Positions 5,764 through 13,932 of a DNA stretch of 22,410 bases are shown in pieces. Source of the stretch: Paramesorhizobium sp049065735. Lineage in GTDB: Bacteria; Pseudomonadota; Alphaproteobacteria; Rhizobiales; Rhizobiaceae. How positions within the stretch are numbered: position 1 is the first letter of the stretch; each line of letters begins with the position of its first letter. The DNA is taken from positions 1 through 22,410 of the forward strand of contig NZ_JBAKHD010000017.1 of assembly GCF_049065735.1 (NCBI RefSeq). The letters run 5' to 3'. Both the position numbers and the translations under genes were made by a program. The notes beneath the pieces were generated by a model. That model was not told where the DNA came from and searched no databases. It saw nothing but the letters and a program-made list of their open reading frames with translations.

Positions 5764-8414
5764 TCGGCTGTCACCGCCAGATCGTTGGCATGCGCATAAC
5801 GGATCGCTTCGGCACGGTTCCTGGCACCCGTCTTGGCGAAGATATGCCGCAGATGCGTTTTCACGGTGTTTTGCGAAATGAAGAGACGCTTCCCGATTTC
5901 CTTGTTCGACAGGCCAGCCGTGACGAGTTGCAGGACACGGCGCTCGCCCGGTGACAACGGTTCCGGCAAAGGCGGGTCATCCTTGCCCCCTTCCCGCTCG
6001 GCAAGGAGAGTCTCAACGAAACGACGGGTCCGCGGATCGTCCATTTCCTCCAGCAGACGTTCGATCAGGGAGGTGAGACTAGGCGGCCCATCGAGGAATA
6101 TTCTGCGGTAACCCAAAGACATCGCCCGGGTAAGCACCACGTCAATCTGTTCCAAAGCCTGCCGCCACTCGCCATTGAGGAATCGCGCAAGTGCGAGAAC
6201 AAGCCGCGTGCGAATTGCCGTGTCAAGCCGCCCGGCTGTCTCGGCATGGGCGAGTCTTTCAGTCAGAATTTCGATCGCCTCCCCATGGCGATGGCGCCGG
6301 ATGAGCCATTCGCTTGCCAGCAGGACTTCCGCGTCGGTGGCATCGGTCCGCATGGCCTGCTGGTGCAGGCCGCGTTGCCGGATGAACGCTTCCGCCTCCC
6401 CGGTCATGCCTTTTATCAGCGCCAGGCGCGCTGTCTCCACATCCAGATCGGGAAGAACCGGCATCAGCGGACGGACATAGGCAACCCGGCCTACCTCCTG
6501 GGTCAAATCGTCCACCTCGCCTGCGCGTCCCTCCGCCAGCCGCAGCCTGGCAAGACCGATGCGGGCGATGTGGCGCACCGTCGACGGCTCATATCTTGCC
6601 AAAGCGATGGCCTCCTCGAAGGCTTGTGCCGCAGCTTTCAGATCGTTCTGCTCATAGAGCATTTCTCCAGCGCCGTAAGCGAGCCAGGACATGAAAGGCA
6701 GGCCATCCCACCCCATATGGGCTGCCGATGCCCGGGCGGCTTCGATGCGGCGCAGCCCCTCGCGCGGACCTGCCACCGCTGCACGCAAGCGGGCATGACC
6801 AAGCGAGGATATGAAGAACATCGACACAGATCGATAGTCGAGGGCTGCCCGAACCGCCGTTTCGTAGGCTCGCCCCGCCGCACCGACATCCCCGCAGGCA
6901 TGGGAGCAGCCGGCCAGCACGGCAGGCGCACATACTTTCACACAGGGACGGTTTCCCGCGACGGGATCGTTTTCGATGCGGGAAGCGAGCGCGATGGCTT
7001 CGCGGAAACGGCGGCTGTCCCGCGCCATCTCGAAGACGTCAAGCATGGCAAGCTCGGCAAGGATGGCCTCGTCTTCCGGCGTCGCGCCGGCCTTTGCCAT
7101 TACCTCTATCCGCTCCCGCCACACCTGGCGGAATTGACCGAGACGGATATATTCGCACCATAGCGCTGCCGAAAGACGCTTCGGGCAGTCGAGAAGAATG
7201 CGTTCCGGCACCTGCATCAGCCAGGACAAGAGCTGCTTGCTATGCCCGCCCAGGATGAGGTCCCAGGCGTGGCTCGCGGCAAGATCCGCGACCCGCTCGG
7301 TATCGCCGGCGGCAAGCGCATGGTCGACCGCCTCGGCAATCGCCCCCTGTGCTTCATGCCAGATGCTCGCGGCGCGATGGCAATCGCTTGCGCGCTCTTC
7401 ACGCGACAAGGCCAGCTGATGTCGCAGCAGATCGGCAAAGAGATGGTGATAGCGGTACCATTCGCGCTTCTGGTCGAGCGCCACGACGAAGACATGATCG
7501 CGTTCGAGTCGTTCCAGGATCGAGCCGCAATTGTCGAGGCCGGTCACCGCACCGCAAATATCGGCATTCATGCGGTCAAGAATCGAGGTCCGCAACAAAA
7601 AGCGCCTAGTTTCCGGCGATTGAGCCGCCAGCACCTCCGCCGCCAGATAATCCATGATATAGCGGTCATTGCCGGCGAAGGAGCGAAGAAACGCGTCCCG
7701 GTCCGCCCGGCCGGACAGCGAAAGAGCCGCCAGCTGCAAGCCGCCCACCCATCCTTCGCTGCGCTCATCGACGCGGTCGATCTGGGCGCTCGACAGGCCG
7801 AGTTGCATGGTTCCGTTGAGAAATTGCTCCGTTTCTCCCCTGGTGAAGCGCAGATCGCCTTCGCGCAACTCGGCGAACTGGCCGCGCATCCGGCAGCGCG
7901 CCAGAGGCAATACCGGCTCCTGACGGCTGAGAATCACCAGATGCATCGCAGGCGGCAGGCGCTCGAGCAGAACCGCCATCGCATCATGCACTTTCTGCTC
8001 CGCAATGACGTGGTAATCGTCGAGGACGAGCGCGAAAGGCTGCGCGAGCTCGTAGAGCTCGTTGACGAACCGTTCGGCAAGCACCGGGACATCCCGGTCG
8101 CGCAGAATGTCCGCCGCCTCGCTGATCGTCTTTCCGCAGCCGGGAATAGCGGTCTGGACGGCAGCCGCCAGATGAATGAGAAACCGCGCCGCATCATTGT
8201 CGCGCCGGTCGAGGGACAGCCAGGCAAGAGGCATGTCCCGCCGGGCGAGCCAGGCCACCGCCGCAGAGGTCTTGCCGAAACCCGCGGGCGCACAAAAAAG
8301 CGTGACCGGCTTCGGCGGCTCGATCCGGTCGAACAGCCGGTCTCTCCCCACCTGCCCGGGCGGCAGCGACGGAACCACCAGCTTGGATCGGACAATCATA
8401 TGGCCGCCATTCAT
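5733..8414 (-). CDS. MalT/LuxR-type STAND ATPase transcriptional activator
   Basis: Proteins of this type bind ATP and a small inducer, oligomerise and activate promoters through a C-terminal LuxR helix-turn-helix. The 893-residue product has the typical opening MIVRSKLVVPSLPPGQVGRDRL, Walker A APAGFGKTS (42-50), Walker B-like FALVLDDYHVI, winged-helix and long helical/TPR-like sensor regions. The C-terminal PLSPGERRVLQLVTAGLSNKEI and ISQNTVKTHLRHIFAKTG form the DNA-binding domain. Length fits MalT (about 900). The start is uncertain: ATG at 8414 or ATG at 8399, both with weak ribosome sites; a much longer open frame only shadows the preceding gene. It follows the methyltransferase gene by 38 bases and is probably in the liv operon. 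The inducer is unknown; the neighbours suggest the transported ligand. Confidence 0.92.
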   Translation of the reverse strand: MNGGHMIVRSKLVVPSLPPGQVGRDRLFDRIEPPKPVTLFCAPAGFGKTSAAVAWLARRDMPLAWLSLDRRDNDAARFLIHLAAAVQTAIPGCGKTISEAADILRDRDVPVLAERFVNELYELAQPFALVLDDYHVIAEQKVHDAMAVLLERLPPAMHLVILSRQEPVLPLARCRMRGQFAELREGDLRFTRGETEQFLNGTMQLGLSSAQIDRVDERSEGWVGGLQLAALSLSGRADRDAFLRSFAGNDRYIMDYLAAEVLAAQSPETRRFLLRTSILDRMNADICGAVTGLDNCGSILERLERDHVFVVALDQKREWYRYHHLFADLLRHQLALSREERASDCHRAASIWHEAQGAIAEAVDHALAAGDTERVADLAASHAWDLILGGHSKQLLSWLMQVPERILLDCPKRLSAALWCEYIRLGQFRQVWRERIEVMAKAGATPEDEAILAELAMLDVFEMARDSRRFREAIALASRIENDPVAGNRPCVKVCAPAVLAGCSHACGDVGAAGRAYETAVRAALDYRSVSMFFISSLGHARLRAAVAGPREGLRRIEAARASAAHMGWDGLPFMSWLAYGAGEMLYEQNDLKAAAQAFEEAIALARYEPSTVRHIARIGLARLRLAEGRAGEVDDLTQEVGRVAYVRPLMPVLPDLDVETARLALIKGMTGEAEAFIRQRGLHQQAMRTDATDAEVLLASEWLIRRHRHGEAIEILTERLAHAETAGRLDTAIRTRLVLALARFLNGEWRQALEQIDVVLTRAMSLGYRRIFLDGPPSLTSLIERLLEEMDDPRTRRFVETLLAEREGGKDDPPLPEPLSPGERRVLQLVTAGLSNKEIGKRLFISQNTVKTHLRHIFAKTGARNRAEAIRYAHANDLAVTADHPLDHPNGR

Positions 8415-8452
8415 GCCGTTTGTCCCGAGCAGCGGGCTCGCGCCCAGAGCCG

Positions 8453-8968
8453 TCAATAGCCCTTGAACCGGGAGCGCATGACCTTTTCCTCCTGCCTTAT
8501 GCGGATGGCGAGCGGGATGACATAAAGCGGCAGGCCGATGGCCAAAGTGTACCAGGAATGAAGCGCCAGGCCGAAGCCGATGAGTTCCGGCAGGATGTTG
8601 AGGAAATAGTTCGGGTGACGAAACCGGCGGAACAGCGGGTGCTCGACAAGGACGTGATTGGAGGCGATGAGCAGCTTGACCGTCCAGAGACGGCCGAGAA
8701 TGCGAATGACCGCAACCAGCATCGCCGCGCCGAAGAAATAAAGCACGAGCCCGATCCATGTGACCGCATCGAAGGGCGGCATTCCTCTGAACGCAGCCTC
8801 CGCGGCCGCAGCGAGATAGAAGGCCGTATGGGCGAGCGCGAGCACGACGCTGTTCGTATGACCGAATTCCGTGGCGCCCTCAGCCTTCAGCCGCCGCTCG
8901 TTGCGCACCGAGATGGCGAGCGTCGCAAGCCTGAAGAGAATTGCCGCAACGATGAAAATCCAAAGCAA
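8453..8968 (-). CDS. Isoprenylcysteine carboxyl methyltransferase (ICMT) family membrane protein
   Basis: The ICMT fold is an integral-membrane methyltransferase using S-adenosylmethionine. Bacterial members rarely act on isoprenylated proteins and mostly have unknown substrates. The 171-residue product has about four to five hydrophobic segments (around 1-17, 40-60, 72-90, 125-150). The conserved catalytic part RFRHPNYFLNILPE (115-128) and RIRQEEKVM near the C-terminus supply the family's HPNY and EE residues. It starts with TTG at 8968, supported by GGAGG five bases upstream. It lies 52 bases after livM and 38 bases before the activator gene, consistent with one transcript. A role in methylating the imported compound or its product is only an inference. 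Confidence 0.83.
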   Translation of the reverse strand: MLWIFIVAAILFRLATLAISVRNERRLKAEGATEFGHTNSVVLALAHTAFYLAAAAEAAFRGMPPFDAVTWIGLVLYFFGAAMLVAVIRILGRLWTVKLLIASNHVLVEHPLFRRFRHPNYFLNILPELIGFGLALHSWYTLAIGLPLYVIPLAIRIRQEEKVMRSRFKGY

Positions 8969-9020
8969 GATATCCTCCGGGAATGATGGTGGTAGGGCAA
9001 TTCTCGCCGTTCCGAAATGC

Positions 9021-10025
9021 TCATGGTGAGGTGGGCTTGACCGGTGCGTCCCCTGCCGTAGCCCTCCGGCGGGCGGAAGCTTTTACGCGATCCGCATCTC
9101 CAGACAAGAGCCCTTGCGGGCGCAGCGTGATGACGAGAACGAGGATGACGCCGAAGGCGAGGAGACGATAAAGCGCAAACTCGCGAAAGATTTCCGGCAG
9201 CGCGACGATCACCGCGGCTCCCAGGATGACGCCGAAGACATTGCCGACCCCGCCGAGGATCACCATGGCGAGCACATTGATCGATTCCTGGAAGAGGAAA
9301 TTGTCGGGAAAGACGGAGCGCTGCCAGGAGGCCAGCAGCCCGCCGGCGAACCCTGCTATAGCCGCGCCGATGGCGAAGGCGGTGAGCTTCGCGCGCGTCG
9401 TATCGACGCCCATCGCTTCGGCGGCAATCTCATCCTCACGGATCGCCCGCCACTGCCAGCCGATGCGGGAATCCCTGAGGCGCAGCGACAACAGCACGAC
9501 CGCGCCGAGCGCGAGGAGGAACAGGTAATAATATTCGATGTTCCGGTCGATGGCGAAGCCGAGAATGGATGGCGGATCGATCGAAATCAGGCCGTTGGGG
9601 CCGCCCGTGATATTGACCGGCCGGTCGAGATTGACGAGGCAGATATAGGTTATCTCGCCGAAACCGAGGGTGACGACGGCGAGGTAATCGCCGCGCAGGC
9701 GCAATGTCGGTGCTCCGATGAGCATGCCCGAGACGGCGCTCGCCGCAACCACCGCCGCCATAACCAGGGCAAAAGGCAGATGCAGGCCGAAATGCGGCGA
9801 TGAAAGAAAGGCGTAGACATAGGAACCGATCCCGAAGAAGGCGACGAAGCCCAGATCGAGCAGGCCGGCAAAGCCCACGACGATATTGAGGCCGAGCGCG
9901 AGCAAGGCGTAAAGGCAGATACGCGCGAGCACGCCCAGGACATAGTCGTTGGGAGCGAGAAGCGGCGCGAGCACCGCCCCCGCGAGGAGGAACAGCGGCA
10001 TGTGCCGGATGATGAATGTTCTCAT
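9021..10025 (-). CDS. livM: Branched-chain amino acid-type ABC transporter permease LivM
   Basis: LivM is one of two inner-membrane permeases of HAAT-type ABC importers for branched-chain amino acids, amides, aromatics or related ligands. The 334-residue product is strongly hydrophobic, with the conserved LGLNIVVGFAGLLDLGFVAFFGIGSY segment near residues 45-70, and LRLRGDYLAVVTLGFGEI and AIREDEIAAEAMGVDTTRAKLTAFAIGA, which hold the EAA-type loop that docks on the ATPases. A basic, Pro-rich tail ends the protein. ATG at 10025 overlaps the livH stop in an ATGA, indicating translational coupling. The frame open further upstream overlaps livH and is not coding. Substrate cannot be read from the sequence. 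Confidence 0.93.
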   Translation of the reverse strand: MRTFIIRHMPLFLLAGAVLAPLLAPNDYVLGVLARICLYALLALGLNIVVGFAGLLDLGFVAFFGIGSYVYAFLSSPHFGLHLPFALVMAAVVAASAVSGMLIGAPTLRLRGDYLAVVTLGFGEITYICLVNLDRPVNITGGPNGLISIDPPSILGFAIDRNIEYYYLFLLALGAVVLLSLRLRDSRIGWQWRAIREDEIAAEAMGVDTTRAKLTAFAIGAAIAGFAGGLLASWQRSVFPDNFLFQESINVLAMVILGGVGNVFGVILGAAVIVALPEIFREFALYRLLAFGVILVLVITLRPQGLLSGDADRVKASARRRATAGDAPVKPTSP

Positions 10026-10963
10026 ATCTTGTCCCTGTCCGGGAGCCGTGCGCCGAACAGCCCTTCCGGTTTCAGCATAAGGGTCAGGATGAGCACGCCG
10101 AAGGTGATGACATCCTTGAACGCCGGATTGATGAAGGTGGAGGCGAGGCTCTCGATGACACCGAGCACAAGGCCGCCGAGCATGGCCCCCCTGATATTGC
10201 CGATGCCGCCGAGTACGGCTGCCGTGAAGGCTTTCAGCCCGGCGGAATAGCCCATCATGAAGTCGATCTGCGTATAATAGAGGCCGATCAGCACACCGGC
10301 CGCTCCGCCGAGCGCCGAGCCAAGGAAGAAGGTGAGGCTCACCGTCCGCCCGACTTGAATGCCCATGAGGCTGGCCGTCTCGCGGTCTTCCGCCACGGCG
10401 CGGATGGCGCGCCCGAGACCGGTGCGCTGCACGAGCACGATGAGGGCGCCCATAAGCATGATGGCAGTCCCCAGGATGACGAGTGTCAGCACCGAAATAT
10501 TGACGCCAAGGAAACTGAACCGCCACGAGCCGGGAAAGAGCAAATGCGTAGGGTAGACCTTCATCCGCGCGCCCTCGACAAGCATGACCGCATTCTGAAG
10601 GACGATGGAGACACCCACGGCGCTGATGAGGGGCGCGAGCCGCGAAGCGCCCCGCGCGTAAAGCGGCCGGTAGGCGATCCGCTCTATGGCGACGCCGAGC
10701 CCGCCGGTAAGGAGCATCGCGGGCAGAAGCAGCATCGGCAGCAAAAGAAGCGGGCCGAGGCCTCCCATACCGGCGCCGAGGAGCGCCGAAAGCACAGCCA
10801 GGCCAATATAGGCGCCGATCATGAACACCTCGCCATGGGCGAAGTTGATCATCGACAATACGCCATAGACCATCGAATATCCGAGTGCGATGAGGCCATA
10901 GACCGCGCCCAGCGCCAGGCCGAAGACGAGCTGCTGCGGAAGGATGGAAAGGATGTCCGCCAT
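10022..10963 (-). CDS. livH: Branched-chain amino acid-type ABC transporter permease LivH
   Basis: LivH is the second permease of the HAAT importer and pairs with LivM in the inner membrane. The 313-residue product begins MADILSILPQQLVFGLALGAVYGLIALGYSMVYG and has the family hallmark MINFAHGEVFMIGAY (about 38-52). The coupling loop RAVAEDRETASLMGIQVGR (about 186-204) and ends such as AVLGGIGNIRGAMLGG are typical, and eight or so hydrophobic segments are visible. Length is normal. It begins three bases after livF and overlaps livM by four, so it is a tightly coupled operon member. Confidence 0.94.
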   Translation of the reverse strand: MADILSILPQQLVFGLALGAVYGLIALGYSMVYGVLSMINFAHGEVFMIGAYIGLAVLSALLGAGMGGLGPLLLLPMLLLPAMLLTGGLGVAIERIAYRPLYARGASRLAPLISAVGVSIVLQNAVMLVEGARMKVYPTHLLFPGSWRFSFLGVNISVLTLVILGTAIMLMGALIVLVQRTGLGRAIRAVAEDRETASLMGIQVGRTVSLTFFLGSALGGAAGVLIGLYYTQIDFMMGYSAGLKAFTAAVLGGIGNIRGAMLGGLVLGVIESLASTFINPAFKDVITFGVLILTLMLKPEGLFGARLPDRDKI

Positions 10964-10966
10964 GGC

Positions 10967-11674
10967 TCAGTCATCCCCCAGATAGGCGCGGCGCACGTCG
11001 TCGGCTGCCAGCAGAGCGGCAGCGCTGTCGGCGGCGACGATACGCCCTCCTTGAAGGACATAGCCGCGGCTGGCGATGGAAAGGGCCATGGAAGCGTTCT
11101 GCTCGACGAGCAAAATGGTGGTGCCCTGGCGATGAATATCGAGGATCACATCGAAGACCTGATCGACATAAGCCGGCGAAAGCCCCATCGACGGTTCGTC
11201 GAGGAGCAGAAGACGCGGCCGCATCATCAAACCTCGCGCCATGGCGAGCATTTGCTGCTCACCACCCGAGAGGGTGCCGGCATATTGCCCCGCGCGTTCC
11301 AAAAGGCGCGGAAATATCGCATGGATGCGGTCGAGATCTTCATCAACCGCGTGCCGCGAATGCCCGCCATCGGCACCCAGAAGCAGGTTCTCCCTGACGG
11401 TCATGCGGCTGAAAATCCCGCGCCCTTCGGGTACGAGAGCAATGCCCCGGTGAACCACGGACGCAGTCGGCATCCGGTCGATGCGCTCATTTTCAAATAC
11501 GATCTGTCCCGATAGAGGCTTTACCAGTCCGGTTATCGCCTTCATCGTCGTGGTCTTGCCGGAAGCGTTGCCGCCGAGAAGACAGACGATCTCCCCGCAC
11601 CGCACATGGAGATCGATGCCATGGAGAACCGTGACCGCGCCATAGCCGGCGGTCAGCTGCGTGAGCTCAAGCAT
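10967..11674 (-). CDS. livF: HAAT-type ABC transporter ATP-binding protein LivF
   Basis: LivF is one of the two ATPases driving the importer from the cytoplasmic face. The 235-residue product has Walker A GGNASGKT (34-41; the usual third Gly is Ala, which still satisfies GxxxxGKT), the Q-loop region VPEGRGIFSRMTVRENL (81-97), ABC signature LSGGEQQ (135-141), Walker B LLLLDEP (155-161) and the switch His in LLVEQN-type context. ATG at 11674 lies inside the end of livG, giving an eight-base overlap. The frame upstream of this start belongs to livG in another phase. Confidence 0.94.
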   Translation of the reverse strand: MLELTQLTAGYGAVTVLHGIDLHVRCGEIVCLLGGNASGKTTTMKAITGLVKPLSGQIVFENERIDRMPTASVVHRGIALVPEGRGIFSRMTVRENLLLGADGGHSRHAVDEDLDRIHAIFPRLLERAGQYAGTLSGGEQQMLAMARGLMMRPRLLLLDEPSMGLSPAYVDQVFDVILDIHRQGTTILLVEQNASMALSIASRGYVLQGGRIVAADSAAALLAADDVRRAYLGDD

Positions 11675-12446
11675 GAACGGCCCCTCGCCCCAAATAGGCT
11701 CCAATCACCCGCGGGTGGCATTGCACCGAGGCGAAATCACCTTCTGCGACCTTCTCTCCGTGGTCGAGAGCAATGACGCGGTTGCAAATTCCCCGCACGA
11801 CGGTCAGGTCATGTTCGATCAGCGCGATGGTGACGCCCCGGTCGCGAATATGCAGGATTTCCGACATGAGTTCCCGGGATTCGGTTGGATTCATTCCGGC
11901 GGCGGGCTCATCGAGCAGAAGCAGCCGGGGACGGGTCGCCAGCGCCCTTGCGATTTCGAGGCGTCGGCGGTTTGCGTAAGAAAGGGAGGAAGCGGGGCGG
12001 CTAAGAGAGGCAAGAAGCCTGTCGCCGAAGATGGCAAGGAGAGCCTCCGCCTCTTCCGCCAATTGTCTTTTCTCCCCTCGCGTGGAAGGAAGATTGAACG
12101 CCACGCCCGCAAGGCTCATCTTCGAGCGGCAGGAGCATCCCACCAGGACATTGTCGAGAACGCTCATTCCGTTGAAAAGGCGCAGATTCTGGAAAGTCCG
12201 GGCGATGCCCAGCCGCGTGATCGCATGCGGCTTCAGTCCAAGAATGTTGCGGTGCCCGGCCGTGGAAATCCGTCCCTCAGTGGCAGGCAGCAGCCCGGTG
12301 ATCAGGTTGAACAGCGTCGTCTTGCCCGAGCCGTTCGGCCCGATGATGCCGGTTATCTGCCCCTCCCCGATCGAGAGGTCGAGGCCGCGGACGGCCTCGA
12401 TCCCACCGAAACGCTTGCGCAGGCCGGTCACTTCGAGAAGGGACAT
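11667..12446 (-). CDS. livG: HAAT-type ABC transporter ATP-binding protein LivG
   Basis: LivG is the partner ATPase of LivF. The 259-residue product has Walker A GPNGSGKT (36-43), the IARTFQNLRLFNGMSVLDNV Q-loop (81-100), Walker B LLLLDEPAAGMNP (175-187) and the D-loop/His-switch region ending in ALIEHDLTVV. The ABC signature reads LSYANRRRLEIARAL (155-169); most LivG proteins have G-x-Q where this one has A-N-R, so the signature is atypical although the flanking RRLEIARAL is preserved. It follows livK by ten bases. The other motifs indicate a functional ATPase. Confidence 0.94.
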   Translation of the reverse strand: MSLLEVTGLRKRFGGIEAVRGLDLSIGEGQITGIIGPNGSGKTTLFNLITGLLPATEGRISTAGHRNILGLKPHAITRLGIARTFQNLRLFNGMSVLDNVLVGCSCRSKMSLAGVAFNLPSTRGEKRQLAEEAEALLAIFGDRLLASLSRPASSLSYANRRRLEIARALATRPRLLLLDEPAAGMNPTESRELMSEILHIRDRGVTIALIEHDLTVVRGICNRVIALDHGEKVAEGDFASVQCHPRVIGAYLGRGAVHA

Positions 12447-12456
12447 CGATACGGCC

Positions 12457-13614
12457 TTATTTCGCGATATTTTTCACGAGCTCGAAGCCGGCGCCCTTGA
12501 CCTGATAGACCGAGAGCGACTGCGTGGCGACATCGCCTTTCTTGTCGAAGGAGACCGGCATGCCGAGAATGCCCGTATAGCCCTTGGTCTCCCGCACCGC
12601 GCGGGCCACTGCCGCCCGGTCGGCGCTGCCGGCACGGTCGATGGCGGAGATGAGAATATTCGCGGCCTCATAGGCGAGCGGACCGTAGGAACTGATAGGG
12701 CCGTGCTTAGCCTCGAAGGTTTTGACGAAGGCGGCGGCGGCGGGGATTTTCTTCATGTCCGGCACGAAGAAGGTGACGTAGTTGCCTTCGGCCGCGCCGC
12801 CGGCTGCCTGGACATAATCGACCGGTTCGAACAGGCCGTCAGGCCCGACCATGCGGACGTCCAGGCCGACATCCGGCAATTGCTTGGCGATGAGAGCCGC
12901 ATCCGGCGCCCAGAGGCTTGCATAGATAATGTCGGTGTCCTTCGGAATCGTACCGAGGATGGCGCGGAAGTCCTTGTCGCCGGAACGGATGACGAAACGG
13001 CGCACCTTCGCGCCCATGGTTTTCGCCTGTTTCTCCGCCTCGTCGCCTTGGCCGCGCGGACCGGTCGTGCCATCGTCGATGATGGCGATCTTCTTCGCCT
13101 TGAGATCGCGGACCGCGAAGATCATGCCTGCCGGCGCCTGGAAATCGTCGCGGGCGCAAAGACGGTTCACCGTCTTGAGACCGCGGTCCGTCACCTTCGG
13201 ATTGCTGCAGCCCGGCGTGATCATAGCCATGCCGGCACGGTCCAGGATTTCCGAAACAGGCAGGCAGGTGCTGCTGGTGATGCCCCAGACGGCGCCAACC
13301 ACATCCTTGTCGGCCGCTACCTTCTCACCCGCGGCGACGCCCACTTGCGGATTGCCGCCATCGTCGGCCTTGACCAACTCGATTTTCTTGCCGAGCACAC
13401 CGCCCTTTGCATTCCACTCATCGACGGCAAGCTGCGCCGCGTTTGCGACCTCCTGGCCTTGCTTGGCGAGTTGGCCTGTCAAAGGCGCTCCCACCGCAAT
13501 CTTGATCGTTTCCTGCGCATTGGCTACCGCGATGCCGGAAGCAAGCGCCACGGAACAAATGGCTGCCACGCACGCTCGCGCAAGCGCGCGCTTTATCGTA
13601 TTCCTACCGTTCAT
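12457..13614 (-). CDS. livK: HAAT-type ABC transporter periplasmic substrate-binding protein
   Basis: This is the ligand receptor that delivers a small molecule to the LivHMGF permease. The 385-residue product has an n-region NGRNTIKRALAR, a hydrophobic core and a likely signal-peptidase site after ANA (about residue 33). The mature protein follows as QETIKIAVGAPLTGQLAKQG, the standard Peripla_BP_6 opening. Further family features are QLAVDEWNAKGGVLGKKIEL, DDGGNP and GITSSTCLPVSEIL. AAGGAG six bases before ATG at 13614 fixes the start. It is first in the operon. Ligand specificity is undetermined; the gene symbol reflects family, not proven leucine binding. The leader contains the conserved 32-bp element copy B. 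Confidence 0.92.
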   Translation of the reverse strand: MNGRNTIKRALARACVAAICSVALASGIAVANAQETIKIAVGAPLTGQLAKQGQEVANAAQLAVDEWNAKGGVLGKKIELVKADDGGNPQVGVAAGEKVAADKDVVGAVWGITSSTCLPVSEILDRAGMAMITPGCSNPKVTDRGLKTVNRLCARDDFQAPAGMIFAVRDLKAKKIAIIDDGTTGPRGQGDEAEKQAKTMGAKVRRFVIRSGDKDFRAILGTIPKDTDIIYASLWAPDAALIAKQLPDVGLDVRMVGPDGLFEPVDYVQAAGGAAEGNYVTFFVPDMKKIPAAAAFVKTFEAKHGPISSYGPLAYEAANILISAIDRAGSADRAAVARAVRETKGYTGILGMPVSFDKKGDVATQSLSVYQVKGAGFELVKNIAK

Positions 13615-13932
13615 GATCGCTCCTTGAATGAACGCGAATATGTGCCGCCGGCTTCGAAACGGACGCATCGGGCCGGTCGTGCTGTTAACATCGACAATGC
13701 CCACTTTACGCGCGGCGACAGCGCGTCCTATCGCCCCTTAGGGTGATCCAAGGGGTGAGGGTCGATCCAATTTGAACGGCACTTGCAGGGACCCGGTACG
13801 CGTTTTCCGGCATTCAATTGGCCGAGACCCTGATCTCTTGCGGCTGAGCGATCTCTATTCGTCGGACGTCAGATCTTGGGCATCGTCGTTGCGAAACATT
13901 CCCTTAAATCGCCTGGCGGACGGATCTTCGTT
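13615..13932. other. Intergenic region upstream of livK
   Basis: These 318 bases separate the livK start from the end of the prpB-like gene on the same strand. The only clear structure is the 32-bp element at 13728-13759 and its -10-like hexamer. The part from 13760 to 13932 shows no gene, no RNA fold I recognise and no clear terminator for the preceding unit. Confidence 0.6.
13704..13759 (-). promoter_or_regulatory. Conserved 32-bp element (copy B) with candidate livK promoter
   Basis: The element occupies 13728-13759. On the minus strand it shows TCACCC, six bases, TCACCC, then TAAGGGGCGATAGG; the direct repeat has a 12-bp period and CCCTAAGGG is a near-perfect dyad. It differs from copy A at three positions only. 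Eighteen bases after it TAAAGT (13709-13704) resembles a -10 box, at the same spacing as in copy A. No good -35 hexamer is present, as expected for an activator-dependent promoter. Binding by the MalT-like protein is inferred. Confidence 0.6.

Noticed and set aside
7242..8459. 405-codon plus-strand open frame
   Set aside because: It is antisense to the MalT-like activator gene, which has clear Walker and helix-turn-helix motifs.
8415..8759. N-terminal extension of the MalT-like activator
   Set aside because: The extension is arginine/proline-rich shadow of the methyltransferase gene; family similarity begins at MIVRSKLVV.
10026..10526. N-terminal extension of LivM
   Set aside because: It overlaps livH out of frame; the ATGA stop-start overlap at 10022-10025 fixes the livM start.
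10016..11515. 499-codon plus-strand open frame
   Set aside because: It is antisense to livH and livF, rich in charged low-complexity residues, and lacks a recognisable domain.
12031..13746. 571-codon plus-strand open frame
   Set aside because: It is antisense to livG and livK and shows no domain; the minus-strand genes account for the region.
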